Shown: positions 18,236 to 29,281, counted from the stretch's first letter. The stretch is DNA of 32,715 nt from Gammaproteobacteria bacterium (GCA_013001575.1 JABDMI010000034.1:1-32715); one strand, 5' to 3'. Translations and numbers: made by a program. Notes: a model not told the origin generated them from the sequence alone.

Positions 18236-20194
18236 TTATAGACTTGGAAAAATATACCAGGCCAATAACAGAGCCAGACCGATCACCATGGCAAAAGCAT
18301 AGTGATACAAATAACCGGTTTGGGCTTTGCGCACAATGCCCGCGATAAAGCCGACACTTTTGGCCGAACCATTCACCATTGCACCATCGATCAAAGTCTC
18401 ATCGCCCACTTTCCACAAGAGCTGACCAATACCGCGAGTCCCCTTGGCAAGGACTTTTTCATTCAGGTCATCCAGGTAATATTTATTGTCAAACAATTTT
18501 TTAGGTAATGCGAAGATCTGTGCCGCTTTATTTGCGATCTCAGGTGCTTTCAAATAGATATATGCCGCACTTCCAACACCGGCAAGCGCAAACCAGAAAG
18601 GCATCGTTTGTAATGCATGCGTGGCAAAACTCACAGAACCATGGAATTTCTCACCCAGAATTGCGAGCACATCGCGTGACTGGTCAACAACAATGGCCCC
18701 GTCAAAAAACTCGCCGAATAACATGGGCTGAATGGTAAAGAAACCGATCAATAATGACGGTATGGCCAACAAAACCAAGGGCACCGTAACCACTTTCGGG
18801 CTCTCGTGTAAGTGGGAGCGCGTGTGTTCGTCGAACTTCTCTTCACCATGGAAAACCATGAAAAACATTCTAAAGGTATAAAACGCCGTGATGAACACCC
18901 CGGCAAGTACCGCAAAATTGGCAAAGCCATGGCCGGGAATCGTACTGGCGTGTACCGCTTCAATAATGGCGTCTTTGGAATAAAAACCGGAGAAAAATGG
19001 CGTACCGATCAAGGCCAGTGACCCCACCAAGGTGGTCCAGTAGGTAATTGGCATGTATTTCTTCAAGCCACCCATTTTGCGCATGTCCTGTTCGTGATGC
19101 ATACCGATTATCACGGATCCGGCTGCCAGGAACAACAGGGCTTTAAAAAACGCATGCGTCATGAGATGGAAGATTGCGGCACTGTAGGCAGACACACCCA
19201 AAGCGACCGTCATATAACCCAGTTGCGAAATGGTTGAGTAGGCAATAACACGCTTGATGTCGTTTTGCACTATACCCAACAAGCCCATGAACAAGGCGGT
19301 GATCCCCCCAATGATCAAGACCACGCTCAAGGCGGTGGTAGACAGCTCAAACAATGGCGACATGCGTGCAACCATGAAGATGCCCGCGGTAACCATGGTC
19401 GCGGCATGGATCAAGGCAGAGATCGGTGTCGGGCCTTCCATGGAATCGGGTAACCACACATGCAAAGGCACTTGCGCAGATTTACCCATGGCGCCGATGA
19501 AAAGCAAAATACAAATAAATGTGGGGGCTGCCCATTGCGCTGTGCCCCAAACATTGATACTTGCGGCACTCAGGCTTTCAGTTTGTGAAAATACTTCGGC
19601 GTAATCCAGACTGCCGGTGAAATACAAAACAGCCGCGATACCTAACAAGAAACCAAAGTCACCTACACGGTTGACCAAAAAGGCTTTGAGGTTGGCATGA
19701 ATTGCTGTTGGGCGCTTGTACCAAAAACCGATCAACAAATACGAGACCACACCAACCGCTTCCCAGCCGAAAAACAACTGGATGAAGTTGTTGGCCATGA
19801 CTAGCATCAACATTGAAAAGGTAAACAGTGAAATGTAACTAAAAAAGCGTTGGTAGCCCGGGTCTTCGTGCATGTATCCAATGGTGTAAATGTGCACCAT
19901 TAGAGAGACAAAGGTGACCACCGTCATCATCACGGCCGTCAGGTTGTCCACCAAAAAGCCCACATTGATCTGCACAGAATCGGAGAACAGCCAGGTGTAG
20001 ATATTGATATTCACCGGATCCATCGATCCTGTGACCAGTTGCAGCAAGACATAAGCCGACAAACAAAAGGATAAAGCCACCGACAAGATCGTGACCCAAT
20101 GTGCACCCGCCCGCCCAATACGCTTGCCAAACAATCCGGCCACCGCTGATGCCAACAGGGGTGCGAGCACAATCGTTAAAAGAAGTGTTTTCAT
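18236..20194 (-). CDS. nuoL: NADH:quinone oxidoreductase subunit L
   Basis: Distal proton-pumping subunit of complex I (ND5 homologue), 652 aa. Antiporter core with Glu in FFGWEAVGVVSYLLIGFW, Lys in AMGKSAQVPLHVWLPDSMEGPTPISAL and His residues in LIHAATMVTAG. The C-terminal about 150 residues include the extra TM helices and the long amphipathic lateral helix that braces the membrane arm. It starts 9 bp after nuoK. Confidence 0.98.
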   Translation of the reverse strand: MKTLLLTIVLAPLLASAVAGLFGKRIGRAGAHWVTILSVALSFCLSAYVLLQLVTGSMDPVNINIYTWLFSDSVQINVGFLVDNLTAVMMTVVTFVSLMVHIYTIGYMHEDPGYQRFFSYISLFTFSMLMLVMANNFIQLFFGWEAVGVVSYLLIGFWYKRPTAIHANLKAFLVNRVGDFGFLLGIAAVLYFTGSLDYAEVFSQTESLSAASINVWGTAQWAAPTFICILLFIGAMGKSAQVPLHVWLPDSMEGPTPISALIHAATMVTAGIFMVARMSPLFELSTTALSVVLIIGGITALFMGLLGIVQNDIKRVIAYSTISQLGYMTVALGVSAYSAAIFHLMTHAFFKALLFLAAGSVIIGMHHEQDMRKMGGLKKYMPITYWTTLVGSLALIGTPFFSGFYSKDAIIEAVHASTIPGHGFANFAVLAGVFITAFYTFRMFFMVFHGEEKFDEHTRSHLHESPKVVTVPLVLLAIPSLLIGFFTIQPMLFGEFFDGAIVVDQSRDVLAILGEKFHGSVSFATHALQTMPFWFALAGVGSAAYIYLKAPEIANKAAQIFALPKKLFDNKYYLDDLNEKVLAKGTRGIGQLLWKVGDETLIDGAMVNGSAKSVGFIAGIVRKAQTGYLYHYAFAMVIGLALLLAWYIFPSL

Positions 20195-20203
20195 AGTGCC
20201 GGT

Positions 20204-20509
20204 CTACCCTTTCAGACTATCCAGAGATTCAACATTGACCGTGCGTCGATTTCTGAATAAAACGACCAGGATAGCCAATCCAATTGCGGCTTCCGCGGCG
20301 GCAACGGTTAGAATAAAGAACACAAAAATTTGTCCGGCGATATCGTCCAAGTGATGCGAGAAGGCCACAAAATTAAAATTCACCGACAACAGCATTAATT
20401 CAATGCACATCAAAAGCAAGATCAGATTTTTACGGTTGATAAAAATTCCGGCCACACTCAAGCAAAATAGAATGCCGGATAAAACCAGATAATGGGAAAC
20501 GGTGATCAT
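20204..20509 (-). CDS. nuoK: NADH:quinone oxidoreductase subunit K
   Basis: Small proton-path subunit of complex I (ND4L homologue), 101 aa with three TM helices. The two essential Glu residues are present: one in [14 protein letters not shown] (TM2) and one in [14 protein letters not shown] (TM3). Start overlaps the nuoJ stop by 4 bp, so translation is coupled. Confidence 0.97.
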   Translation of the reverse strand: MITVSHYLVLSGILFCLSVAGIFINRKNLILLLMCIELMLLSVNFNFVAFSHHLDDIAGQIFVFFILTVAAAEAAIGLAILVVLFRNRRTVNVESLDSLKG

Positions 20510-21105
20510 TGTTCCGCCTCCATGCTCACGATCTTGACTCGGTCTTTGGCATCCACGGCAACTTGTTGATTGATGTCTTGCACTTTGAGTCCGGGACGCT
20601 TACGCATGGTTAAGGTAACCGCAACAACAATCGCCACCAACAGAATGATCGCTGCCAACTCGAAGGGATAAATATATTCGGTATAGATCACTTGCCCGAG
20701 ATGTTCGGTATTGGAATAATCTGCTGCCTTGGCCACCACCGGCTCAGCAAACTTGGCTTTGATCTCGTCTGACATCATGACCAAACCGATCTCAATGACC
20801 ACGATCAGACCAAGAATTGCACCCGCCGGTGCGTACTTGGTAAAGCCCTGTTGAACTTCCGCGATGTTAATGTCCATCATCATGACCACGAACAGGAACA
20901 GCACAGCGACCGCACCCACATACACCACAATCAATAACAGCGCCAGAAACTCGGCTTCCAGCAACATCCAGAGAAACGCAGAATTGATAAAGGCGAAGAC
21001 CAGGAACAATACCGAGTACACCGGGTTACGGGCCAGAATAACACCCAGTGCGGAACCTACCAGGGTTGTGGCAAATACATAAAACAATAGCAATTCAAAA
21101 GTCAT
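20506..21105 (-). CDS. nuoJ: NADH:quinone oxidoreductase subunit J
   Basis: Membrane subunit of complex I (ND6 homologue), 199 aa from the ATG chosen here; a TTG two codons upstream would add Met-Ile. Five TM helices, with the conserved TM3 [19 protein letters not shown] carrying the pi-bulge Tyr important in coupling. A polar loop at about 130-145 and a charged C-terminal tail after the last TM helix. It follows nuoI by 14 bp and overlaps nuoK by 4 bp. Confidence 0.95.
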   Translation of the reverse strand: MTFELLLFYVFATTLVGSALGVILARNPVYSVLFLVFAFINSAFLWMLLEAEFLALLLIVVYVGAVAVLFLFVVMMMDINIAEVQQGFTKYAPAGAILGLIVVIEIGLVMMSDEIKAKFAEPVVAKAADYSNTEHLGQVIYTEYIYPFELAAIILLVAIVVAVTLTMRKRPGLKVQDINQQVAVDAKDRVKIVSMEAEQ

Positions 21106-21119
21106 TATCAAAGCGTCTC

Positions 21120-21608
21120 TTATTTGTAATCGGCGTCTGCCGCTTTATCCGCAGCGATCATGGCTTCGTACTTGTCGCCCACCGCGAGCAAACGTTCTTT
21201 ACTCATAATATTCTCGCCACGTTCTTCCATGTGATACTCATGAATACGAGTTTCCACAATGGCATCAACCGGACAGGCTTCTTCACAAAATCCGCAATAA
21301 ATACATTTAAACAGATCGATGTCATACACCGTGGTGCGACGCGTGCCATCCTCACGCGGTTCCGCTTCAATCGTGATAGCCAGAGCCGGACAAACGGCTT
21401 CACATAATTTGCAGGCAATGCAACGCTCTTCCCCATTGGGATAGCGACGCAAAGCGTGCAAACCGCGGAAGCGTGGTGATTGCGGGGTTTTTTCTTCCGG
21501 GTATTGCACGGTTACGTCTTTGCGGAAGTAATTGCGAAAAGTCACACCCAATCCTGCACGCAACTCTTGCATGGAAAACATTTTGTATAATTTTTTCAAT
21601 GACGGCAT
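21120..21608 (-). CDS. nuoI: NADH:quinone oxidoreductase subunit I
   Basis: Peripheral-arm subunit carrying two [4Fe-4S] clusters (N6a, N6b) that hand electrons toward NuoB. 162 aa. Two ferredoxin motifs: Cys63/66/69/73 ([11 protein letters not shown]) and Cys102/105/108/112 ([11 protein letters not shown]). The N-terminal amphipathic helix anchors it to the membrane. No residue is missing. It lies 18 bp after nuoH. Confidence 0.97.
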   Translation of the reverse strand: MPSLKKLYKMFSMQELRAGLGVTFRNYFRKDVTVQYPEEKTPQSPRFRGLHALRRYPNGEERCIACKLCEAVCPALAITIEAEPREDGTRRTTVYDIDLFKCIYCGFCEEACPVDAIVETRIHEYHMEERGENIMSKERLLAVGDKYEAMIAADKAADADYK

Positions 21609-21626
21609 ATTAATAAACTCGCTTAA

Positions 21627-22670
21627 TCAAACTGCCCAAGGACCGACTTTGTAATAAAAGAAGACGCCTTCGACTGCGATCCAGACCAAGGTGACCGGAA
21701 TAAACACTTTCCAGCCCAGGCGCATGATCTGGTCATAGCGGTAACGTGGAAAAGTTGCCCGGAACCATAAGAACAAGAACAGAAATACTGCCATTTTAAT
21801 AAACAGCCAATGCATGCCTGCGGCACCAATGTATGGCACACCCTCGAATGGTGATAACCAGCCACCCAGGAACAATAATGAAGTGAGTGCAGCGATCAGG
21901 ATCATGTTGGCGTATTCGGCCAAAAAGAATAAGGCGAAAGCAATTCCCGAGTACTCCACATGGAAACCGGCAACAATTTCCGACTCACCTTCGGCGACAT
22001 CAAAGGGTGCGCGGTTGGTTTCAGCCACCCCCGATATAAAGTACACCACAAATAAGGGGAATAACCACAACCAGTACCAATTCAAAACCCCACCCGCTTG
22101 CGCTTCGACAATTTTCCCGAGATTCAGGGTATCAGCGGCCATTAACACGCCGATCAGGGCAAAACCCATGGCAATCTCATACGCGACCATTTGTGCGGCG
22201 GATCGCATGGCGCCTAAAAACGCATACTTGGAATTGGTGGCCCAACCCGCCAGGATTACGCCGTACACACCCAATGAAGTGAGCGCGAGAACGTACAATA
22301 AACTGGCATCAACATTGGCGATCGAGAATTTTGAATCCAGCGGGACAACGGCCCAGGCACCAAAGGCCGTCACTAATGTAATGAATGGTGCGATCAAGAA
22401 TAAAAAGCGGTTGGCGTTGGTTGGCAGAATGACCTCTTTAAGCAAAAGCTTGATCACATCGGCAAATGGCTGGAACAATCCGCGTGGCCCAACGCGATTT
22501 GGCCCTACCCGGTTTTGCATAAAGCCGATGACTTTACGTTCGAAATAGGTCAGCATGGCCACAGACAAGATCAATGGAACCAGCAAGATAATTGCTTTAA
22601 GGGTCGTCATGACCACCGGTTGTAAAAACTCGGGGAAAACAGCAGCAATTTTTTCAAATAAACTTAACAT
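21627..22670 (-). CDS. nuoH: NADH:quinone oxidoreductase subunit H
   Basis: Membrane subunit (ND1 homologue) that forms the quinone chamber together with NuoB and NuoD. 347 aa, about 8-9 TM helices. Family signatures: [27 protein letters not shown] near the N-terminus, the EIAMGFAL helix, and the cytoplasmic loop [30 protein letters not shown] rich in conserved Glu/Asp. The C-terminal [17 protein letters not shown] is also typical. It follows nuoG by 21 bp. Confidence 0.98.
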   Translation of the reverse strand: MLSLFEKIAAVFPEFLQPVVMTTLKAIILLVPLILSVAMLTYFERKVIGFMQNRVGPNRVGPRGLFQPFADVIKLLLKEVILPTNANRFLFLIAPFITLVTAFGAWAVVPLDSKFSIANVDASLLYVLALTSLGVYGVILAGWATNSKYAFLGAMRSAAQMVAYEIAMGFALIGVLMAADTLNLGKIVEAQAGGVLNWYWLWLFPLFVVYFISGVAETNRAPFDVAEGESEIVAGFHVEYSGIAFALFFLAEYANMILIAALTSLLFLGGWLSPFEGVPYIGAAGMHWLFIKMAVFLFLFLWFRATFPRYRYDQIMRLGWKVFIPVTLVWIAVEGVFFYYKVGPWAV

Positions 22671-22691
22671 TCAATAGTCTTTATTGTTAAA

Positions 22692-24869
22692 TCAAACAAT
22701 GGCCTGTTTAAAAAATAAATTACCGGCTTCTTTTGCCGCGCGGGAATTTTGCAAGGGTGTTGCGCGTCGTACTAATGGATCAGTTGCATAAATTGGCATA
22801 TCCAGATAACTGTGTGATGCTTCCGGGGCGAGATTAATTTTGCTGTTAGCCGTAAATTTAGTACTCAGTTCGATCTCTCCCAGTTCAATTTTCAGGGCCT
22901 CGTATACTTCAGGAGCCGAAGCGAACTCAAATCCACCCAAATCAAATAAGTTACCCAGCACACGAAGTATTTTCCAACCCGGACGCGAATCGCCTACCGG
23001 TGAAGCGAAACCATTCACACTTTGCCATTTGCCTTCACAATTAACATATGTGCCGGCCGTTTCGGCATAACTGCTCAAAGGCAGCAAAACATCGGCATCC
23101 TTCTTCATCGCTTCGGTCACATAGGCGGTTACTGCAACAACCACATCCGCATCTTCCAGGGCCTTACGCAACTTATAGGGCCGCTGTACATCAGATTCCG
23201 GCTCGATTCCAAATAAGAGATAGGCTTTACGAGATTCTTCTGAAGTTTCCAGCACATTCAAGCCCGCATTGCTGATTGGACGACCACCAACATCCCGGTG
23301 CGGTAGAGCACCGGCCAGTTCGGCACCGACACTGTTGGCCGCTGGTGCTAAATACCCAAAGCTTGAAGAACTCAGTTGTGCAGCTAGGGCTGTAAGTCTG
23401 CGTAAACTGGCAAAATTGGCGTGACTAAGACCGAGCGAGCCGATAAACACATGAGCATTTTCGGCATCGATCAGGGCCTTGGCAATCTTTTCTTGTTCAG
23501 CATTAGGCGAGACACCTTCGAGTTCAACCAATTCTTTGCCGGTTAGTTTTTGTAAGGCAGAAACTACGCCGGCGACTTGATTAACCAGGTCAATCTCGTT
23601 GATTTGTGCATAAACATCAAAATAATAAAAATACGCTTCCGGATTGGCGAACATCACTTTTGCCCCGTTCAGACTCGCCTTACGCAAACGATGTGCAAGC
23701 AAAGGTGCTTCGGCGCGAACATTGGAACCCACCACAAAAATTACATTTTGCTGTTCCAGGTCTGCGATCGACGTACCCAGGGTCATGGCCAATGGATCAG
23801 CATGTTGATCACTGAAATCCTGACGCAATAAGCGATGATCAATATTGTTTGAACCCAAACCGCGGGTCAGACGGTTAAGCAAATATAATTCTTCCACTGT
23901 TGAACGTGGTGACGCCAAAGTAACTAACTGATCGCTCTCCTCAGCAACAATATCTTTTATTCTTTCTGCGGCAAATTCCAGGGCGCTTGACCAATCTACT
24001 TCTTGCCATTCACCGTTGCGTTTCAGCATAGGCGTTTGCAAGCGTTGCTCTGAATATATTCCGCTATAACTAAAACGATCCCGGTCTGACGCCCAGGTTT
24101 CATTAATGGCTTCATTGCTGCGTGGAACTACACGCAAAGCCTTGCCTCGACGTACATGTGCAAACAGATTGGTGCCCAGACTATCGTGTGGCGCGACCGT
24201 TTCGTGCTGGGTCATTTCCCAACCGCGCGCTTGAAAACGAAATGGTTTTGAGTTCAGCGCGCCAACCGGACACAGATCAATAATATTTCCTGACAATTCA
24301 TGGTCCACACTGTTCTCGATATAGGTACCAATTTCAGTGAACTCACCCCGACCAATAGTGCCCAACTCCTGGATCCCGGCTACCTCTTCACCAAAGCGAA
24401 CACAACGGGTGCAATGAATGCAACGCGTCATATCGGTTGATACCAAAGGACCCAGATTCTTGTCTTTTACCACACGCTTGCGCTCGGTGTATCTGGATTC
24501 GTCACCACCGTAACCAATTGCGACATCTTGCAATTCACACTCGCCGCCCTGATCGCAGATCGGGCAATCCAATGGGTGATTGATCAACAAAAATTCCATG
24601 GTGGCTTTTTGCGCCTTGATTGCATAAGGTGACCTGGTATTGAATTTCATACCATCCATTACCGGTGTTGCACACGCTGGCATTGGCTTACGTCCACCAA
24701 CTTGTTCTACCAGACACATACGGCAGTTAGCAGCAACCGAAAGCTTTTCGTGATAACAAAAACGCGGAATATGCACACCATTGCGATCAGCCACCTGGAT
24801 GAGCATTTCACCCTTGCTGGCCTCGACGGTTTTGCCATCCAGTTCAATTTTTATTGCGTTATCACTCAT
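22692..24869 (-). CDS. nuoG: NADH:quinone oxidoreductase subunit G
   Basis: Large iron-sulfur subunit of the peripheral arm, 725 aa. [2Fe-2S] N1b ligands Cys38/49/52/66; [4Fe-4S] N5 ligands His98, Cys102/105/111; [4Fe-4S] N4 ligands Cys150/153/156/200. These are followed by a molybdopterin-oxidoreductase-like domain (about 215-700) without catalytic function. The Cys motif for the extra N7 cluster of E. coli NuoG is absent (the stretch reads APHDSLGTNLFAHVRRG), so this is the mitochondrial-like form. The Shine-Dalgarno is weak; the gene starts 73 bp after nuoF, a gap that contains a duplicated nuoF tail. Confidence 0.97.
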   Translation of the reverse strand: MSDNAIKIELDGKTVEASKGEMLIQVADRNGVHIPRFCYHEKLSVAANCRMCLVEQVGGRKPMPACATPVMDGMKFNTRSPYAIKAQKATMEFLLINHPLDCPICDQGGECELQDVAIGYGGDESRYTERKRVVKDKNLGPLVSTDMTRCIHCTRCVRFGEEVAGIQELGTIGRGEFTEIGTYIENSVDHELSGNIIDLCPVGALNSKPFRFQARGWEMTQHETVAPHDSLGTNLFAHVRRGKALRVVPRSNEAINETWASDRDRFSYSGIYSEQRLQTPMLKRNGEWQEVDWSSALEFAAERIKDIVAEESDQLVTLASPRSTVEELYLLNRLTRGLGSNNIDHRLLRQDFSDQHADPLAMTLGTSIADLEQQNVIFVVGSNVRAEAPLLAHRLRKASLNGAKVMFANPEAYFYYFDVYAQINEIDLVNQVAGVVSALQKLTGKELVELEGVSPNAEQEKIAKALIDAENAHVFIGSLGLSHANFASLRRLTALAAQLSSSSFGYLAPAANSVGAELAGALPHRDVGGRPISNAGLNVLETSEESRKAYLLFGIEPESDVQRPYKLRKALEDADVVVAVTAYVTEAMKKDADVLLPLSSYAETAGTYVNCEGKWQSVNGFASPVGDSRPGWKILRVLGNLFDLGGFEFASAPEVYEALKIELGEIELSTKFTANSKINLAPEASHSYLDMPIYATDPLVRRATPLQNSRAAKEAGNLFFKQAIV

Positions 24870-24896
24870 GCTTGTCTCTGTTCAGTTGTTTCGTAT

Positions 24897-24987
24897 TTAT
24901 GCGGCCACATCATTGGCTTTGTCTACCATGCAACACTTATGGTTAGGCGGCTACATCACTGGCTGTATCTACCATGCAACACTTGTG
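24897..24987 (-). repeat. Diverged tandem duplication of the nuoF 3' end
   Basis: Copy 1 (24943-24987) is the last 14 codons and stop of nuoF. Copy 2 (24897-24941) follows after one base, so the unit is 46 bp. The copies match at 39 of 45 positions. Copy 2 reads HKCCMVDKANDVAA-stop against [14 protein letters not shown]-stop in copy 1. Four of six differences are silent third-position changes; the other two give T-to-K and S-to-N. Confidence 0.95.
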
Positions 24988-26247
24988 TATAACATGGTAT
25001 TCAAACTCTTCCCGGAAATGCTTAATGAAACTTTGCACCGGCCAGGCGGCAGCATCACCTAGTGCACAAATCGTATGACCTTCAATTTTGTTGGCCACAT
25101 CGACTAACATGTCGATGTCTTGCATTTTGCCCTGCCCGTTCTCAAGTCTTGTAAGCACCCGATGCAACCAGCCAGTACCTTCGCGACACGGGGTACACTG
25201 GCCACAAGATTCGGCATCGTAAAATTGTGAAATACGTTTAAGTAAATTCACCATACAGGTAGAGTCATCAATAATGACAACCGCACCTGAGCCGAGCATT
25301 GAACCCGCCTCTTGCAGGGATTCGTAATCCATATCGGCTTTAAGAATATCCTCAGCTGGGACTACCGGCACCGAAGATCCACCCGGTATGACCGCTTTAA
25401 GCTTGCGACCAGTGGTCACTCCCCCAGCCAGCTCAAGTAATTTGGTGAAGGGCGTGCCCAAAGGGATCTCGAAATTGCCGGGATTGTTTACGTGCCCGCT
25501 GACCGAGAATAATTTAGTACCACCTGATTTTTCTGTGCCAAAGGCTTTGAACCATTCTCCGCCATTACGGATAATGGCCGGAACCGAGGCAAAAGTTTCG
25601 GTGTTATTTACTGTGGTTGGCTTGCCATACAAACCGTAATTAGCCGGAAATGGCGGCTTGAAACGCGGTTTGCCCTGTTTGCCTTCCAGTGACTCAAGTA
25701 AGGCCGTTTCCTCACCACAAATGTACGCACCGGCACCAATGTGGCAATACAGATCAAAATCCACGCCGGAATTCAAGATATCTTTTCCCAGCATTCCGTG
25801 AGCATACGCTTCTTGTAAGGCTTGTTCGAAACGCGGGATCGGCTCCCCTAAAAACTCGCCACGAATATAGTTATAGCCTGCTGTGCAGCCCATCACGTAA
25901 GCGCCAATGGCCATGCCTTCAATAATTGAATGCGGGTTATAGCGAATAATATCGCGGTCTTTGCAAGTGCCCGGCTCTGATTCGTCAGAGTTACACACTA
26001 CGTATTTTTGCCCCGTTGCATTACGCGGCATAAAACTCCATTTCAGACCGGTTGGGAAGCCCGCACCGCCACGACCTCGCAGACCCGATTTCTTGACTTC
26101 TTCAAGCACGTCTTCCGGCGAGATCTTTTCGGTCAGGATCTTTTTCCAGGCTTCATAACCACCAGTTTTGAGATAATTCTCATAAGTCCACGGCTCATCG
26201 AACTGTAGCGTTTCATAACAAACCGAATTTTGTTGCACGTCTGTCAT
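24943..26247 (-). CDS. nuoF: NADH:quinone oxidoreductase subunit F (NADH-binding)
   Basis: NADH-oxidising subunit with FMN and [4Fe-4S] cluster N3, 434 aa, normal length. FMN/NADH motifs [16 protein letters not shown] (56-70) and [19 protein letters not shown] (171-189), VNNTET (213-218), and cluster ligands Cys348/351/354 (ESCGQCTPC) and Cys394 (HTICALGD). It follows nuoE by one base. The last 14 codons with the stop are duplicated in tandem downstream, but the annotated frame ends at the first stop. Confidence 0.98.
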   Translation of the reverse strand: MTDVQQNSVCYETLQFDEPWTYENYLKTGGYEAWKKILTEKISPEDVLEEVKKSGLRGRGGAGFPTGLKWSFMPRNATGQKYVVCNSDESEPGTCKDRDIIRYNPHSIIEGMAIGAYVMGCTAGYNYIRGEFLGEPIPRFEQALQEAYAHGMLGKDILNSGVDFDLYCHIGAGAYICGEETALLESLEGKQGKPRFKPPFPANYGLYGKPTTVNNTETFASVPAIIRNGGEWFKAFGTEKSGGTKLFSVSGHVNNPGNFEIPLGTPFTKLLELAGGVTTGRKLKAVIPGGSSVPVVPAEDILKADMDYESLQEAGSMLGSGAVVIIDDSTCMVNLLKRISQFYDAESCGQCTPCREGTGWLHRVLTRLENGQGKMQDIDMLVDVANKIEGHTICALGDAAAWPVQSFIKHFREEFEYHVIHKCCMVDTASDVAA

Positions 26248-26248
26248 A

Positions 26249-26755
26249 TCAGTCTATTCCGTCCAGAATGGCATCAATCTTTTCAGGTGTTAAGGATTCA
26301 TAATAATGATGGTCGATCATCATCATGGGACCACCCGCACAGGCCGCCAGACATTCTTCTTCTTTTTTCAAATAGAACTTGCCGTCCGGTGTGGACTCGC
26401 CCATCTTGATCCCGAGCTTTTTCTCGACATGCGCCAGAATATTATCCGATCCCATTAACATGCAAGAAATATTGGTACACACCGAAACGTGTAATCGTCC
26501 GCAAGGTTTAGTTTCAAACATGGAATAAAATGTGGCAACTTCATAAACCTGAACCGGCGGTAAATCCAATTGTTTGGCAATATCGTCCATCAATGCTTTG
26601 GTCAGGTAGCCGTGATTTTGATGCTGCGCCACTTGCAAGGCCGATAGAACCGCCGAACGTTTCTGGTCGGCCGGATACTTGGCAACGTATTTTTCAATTT
26701 CAGCGATACTGTGCGCTGATAATTTATTGCTATTTTTTTCGGTATGTTCAGACAT
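26249..26755 (-). CDS. nuoE: NADH:quinone oxidoreductase subunit E
   Basis: [2Fe-2S] cluster N1a subunit of the NADH dehydrogenase module, thioredoxin-like fold, 168 aa from the ATG chosen here. Ligands Cys93, Cys98 ([12 protein letters not shown]), Cys135 and Cys139 ([11 protein letters not shown]). The frame is open further upstream to an ATG at 26827, but that would overlap nuoD by 41 bp and add 24 residues unlike the family; the start at 26755 gives a normal protein. The ribosome binding site is poor, and the gene begins 31 bp after nuoD. Confidence 0.95.
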   Translation of the reverse strand: MSEHTEKNSNKLSAHSIAEIEKYVAKYPADQKRSAVLSALQVAQHQNHGYLTKALMDDIAKQLDLPPVQVYEVATFYSMFETKPCGRLHVSVCTNISCMLMGSDNILAHVEKKLGIKMGESTPDGKFYLKKEEECLAACAGGPMMMIDHHYYESLTPEKIDAILDGID

Positions 26756-26786
26756 AATAAATTTACTAATGTTTAAGCGTGACCGC

Positions 26787-28040
26787 CTAGCGATCAACCT
26801 CGCCAAATACAATATCCTGGGTTCCAATAACAGCCACTACGTCGGCAAGCATGTGCCCACGTACCATCTCATCAATTGCACTGAGATGTGCAAAGCCGGG
26901 AGCACGCACCTTTAAACGGAACGGTTTATTTGCGCCATCGGAGATCACATAACAACCAAACTCGCCTTTAGGATGTTCAACCGCCGCATAGGCTTCACCC
27001 TCCGGAACACAATAGCCTTCGGTGAAAAGTTTAAAGTGATGGATCATGGACTCCATGTCGTCTTTCATTTCCATACGACTCGGTGGTGCCACCTTGTGGT
27101 TATCACTCATCACCGGGCCCGGATTGGCACGCAACCAGTCTATGCATTGCTTAATAATGCGGTTAGATTGACGCAACTCTTCAACCCGCACTAAATAACG
27201 ATCGTAGCAATCGCCATTGAGACCGATCGGGATGTCAAAATCGAGATCTGCATAAACTTCATAGGGTTGTTTTTTGCGTAAGTCCCAGGCAATTCCCGAG
27301 CCGCGCAACATTGCACCGGTAAAGCCTAGTTGCTTGGCGCGCTCGGGAGTAACTACACCGATATTTACCGTACGCTGTTTCCAGATACGGTTATCGGTTA
27401 ACAGGGTTTCGTATTCATCCACACAAGCCGGGAAGCGCTTTGTGAAATCTTCAATAAAGTCGAGCATCGAACCACTGCGCTGTGCGTTAAGTACATCCAC
27501 TTCTTTTTGGGTTTTCCATTTTGAGGCCTGGTACTGCGGCATGCTGTCTGGCAAATCCCGATAGACTCCACCCGGACGGTAATAGGTTGCGTGCATGCGC
27601 GTACCCGAGACCGCTTCATAACAATCCATCAAGTCTTCGCGTTCACGGAAACAATACAGAAACATGGTCATGGCGCCGATATCCAGACCGTGCGCACCCA
27701 GCCACATCAAGTGGTTAAGAATACGAGTGATCTCGTCAAACATCACACGAATATACTGAGCGCGAATTGGCACATCGATTTCGAGTAATTTTTCCAAAGC
27801 CATCACGTAACCATGTTCATTGCACATCATGGAAACGTAATCGAGTCGGTCCATGTACCCAATACTTTGATTAAATGGCTTACTCTCGGCCAGTTTTTCA
27901 GTGCCCCGATGCAACAGGCCCACGTGCGGGTCGGCCTTTTGCACCACTTCGCCATCCATCTCCAGGACCAGTCGTAACACACCATGTGCTGCAGGGTGTT
28001 GTGGACCGAAGTTCAGGGTGAAGTTTTGTATTTCACTCAT
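26787..28040 (-). CDS. nuoD: NADH:quinone oxidoreductase subunit D
   Basis: 49-kDa subunit that lines the quinone-binding site next to NuoB; related to the large subunit of NiFe hydrogenases but without the metal Cys. 417 aa. Signatures: [21 protein letters not shown] (quinone-site His in the GPQHPAAHG loop), [48 protein letters not shown] and the C-terminal DIVFGEVDR. Start overlaps the nuoC stop by 4 bp. Separate from nuoC, unlike the fused nuoCD of E. coli. Confidence 0.98.
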   Translation of the reverse strand: MSEIQNFTLNFGPQHPAAHGVLRLVLEMDGEVVQKADPHVGLLHRGTEKLAESKPFNQSIGYMDRLDYVSMMCNEHGYVMALEKLLEIDVPIRAQYIRVMFDEITRILNHLMWLGAHGLDIGAMTMFLYCFREREDLMDCYEAVSGTRMHATYYRPGGVYRDLPDSMPQYQASKWKTQKEVDVLNAQRSGSMLDFIEDFTKRFPACVDEYETLLTDNRIWKQRTVNIGVVTPERAKQLGFTGAMLRGSGIAWDLRKKQPYEVYADLDFDIPIGLNGDCYDRYLVRVEELRQSNRIIKQCIDWLRANPGPVMSDNHKVAPPSRMEMKDDMESMIHHFKLFTEGYCVPEGEAYAAVEHPKGEFGCYVISDGANKPFRLKVRAPGFAHLSAIDEMVRGHMLADVVAVIGTQDIVFGEVDR

Positions 28041-28753
28041 TGCTCTGCACCATCTTGCACACTTGGTTGTTCTTCAGTGGAATCAACTGTGTAGCGATTG
28101 TCGTGTCGGATCACCTTGGGCACCAGCACGCGTGGTTCAATACTGACCGGTTCGTAGGCAACACGTCCTTTTTCAGGATCGTAACGCACTTCAACGTGTC
28201 CGGTAAGCGGGAAATCTTTTCGAAACGGATGACCCATAAAACCATAGTCGGTCAAGATGCGACGAAGATCAGGGTGACCTTCAAATAATATGCCGTAAAG
28301 GTCAAACGCCTCGCGTTCATACCAATTGGCCGAAGCCCAGACTTCCAGACAACTTGGCACAATTGGTGGATCTCCGTCGGCAATGCGTACGCGCACTCTC
28401 AGGCGATGGTTTTTCTCGACTGACAACAAGTGATAGACCACGGCAAAGCGTAGATCATTGTTTTCAGCTTCAATATTGTTACGTACAGCCCCACGTGTGA
28501 AACCACTGCTGGTTGCAGATTCGGTTTTCCATTCGCTTTCGCCATAACTTAAATAGTCAACACCACAAAGGTCGATCAGTGTATCGAAGGCGAAAGCAGG
28601 ATTGTCACGTAACTCGGTCAGAACACTGATCAGGTTTGGCAAACTGACTTCTATTGTCAGCTCATCCGCGACAGAATTCACGAATTCAAGCTTTGCACCC
28701 AGACCCGCCTGCAGGTTTGTGCGTAATTGTTGTAAGCGTGTGGCTCTGTTCAT
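28037..28753 (-). CDS. nuoC: NADH:quinone oxidoreductase subunit C
   Basis: 30-kDa structural subunit at the junction of the Q module, 238 aa. Conserved C-terminal half: [31 protein letters not shown] and [12 protein letters not shown]. Between [13 protein letters not shown] and [12 protein letters not shown] there is a polar insert of about 20 residues ([17 protein letters not shown] region). A 4-bp overlap couples it to nuoD. It follows nuoB by 9 bp. Confidence 0.97.
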   Translation of the reverse strand: MNRATRLQQLRTNLQAGLGAKLEFVNSVADELTIEVSLPNLISVLTELRDNPAFAFDTLIDLCGVDYLSYGESEWKTESATSSGFTRGAVRNNIEAENNDLRFAVVYHLLSVEKNHRLRVRVRIADGDPPIVPSCLEVWASANWYEREAFDLYGILFEGHPDLRRILTDYGFMGHPFRKDFPLTGHVEVRYDPEKGRVAYEPVSIEPRVLVPKVIRHDNRYTVDSTEEQPSVQDGAEQ

Positions 28754-28762
28754 AAGTCGGTC

Positions 28763-29281
28763 TTAACTTCGCTTGATTGTATTTGTGCGTTTAATTTTTT
28801 TCTGCAACTGGATAATTCCATACAACAATGCTTCTGCCGTCGGTGGACATCCCGGCACATAAACATCCACCGGGACTATGCGGTCACAGCCACGCACAAC
28901 AGCGTATGAATAATGATAATAACCACCACCATTCGCACAAGAACCCATGGAGATAACCCAGCGCGGTTCTGGCATCTGGTCATACACTTTTCGCAAAGCC
29001 GGCGCCATTTTATTCACCAGGGTTCCCGCCACGATCATGACATCGGATTGGCGTGGGCTGGGTCGAAAAACCACACCAAATCTATCAAGATCGTAACGTG
29101 AGGCTCCGGCATGCATCATTTCAACCGCGCAACAAGCCAGACCAAAGGTCATTGGCCACATCGACCCGGTACGCGCCCAGTTGATCAGGGTGTCTATTTT
29201 TGTAGTCACTACTCCGGTTTTTTCCGCTGTGCCCGGAACCGGAAAATCTTTGACTATTTGTGAGTTTTCTAGTGTTTGCAT
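28763..29281 (-). CDS. nuoB: NADH:quinone oxidoreductase subunit B
   Basis: Subunit carrying the terminal [4Fe-4S] cluster N2 that reduces quinone, 172 aa. Ligands: the adjacent Cys50-Cys51 ([11 protein letters not shown]), Cys115 ([10 protein letters not shown]) and Cys145 ([11 protein letters not shown]). SRYDLDRFG and PSPRQSD are also typical. Basic C-terminal tail. It follows nuoA by 48 bp. Confidence 0.98.
   Translation of the reverse strand: MQTLENSQIVKDFPVPGTAEKTGVVTTKIDTLINWARTGSMWPMTFGLACCAVEMMHAGASRYDLDRFGVVFRPSPRQSDVMIVAGTLVNKMAPALRKVYDQMPEPRWVISMGSCANGGGYYHYSYAVVRGCDRIVPVDVYVPGCPPTAEALLYGIIQLQKKIKRTNTIKRS

Noticed and set aside
21814-22548. 244-aa + strand open frame opposite nuoH
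   Set aside because: Antisense of a strongly conserved membrane protein gene; composition is that of a reverse-frame shadow.
26756-26827. Upstream extension of nuoE (24 more residues)
   Set aside because: Would overlap nuoD by 41 bp and adds sequence unlike NuoE; the ATG at 26755 gives the normal protein.
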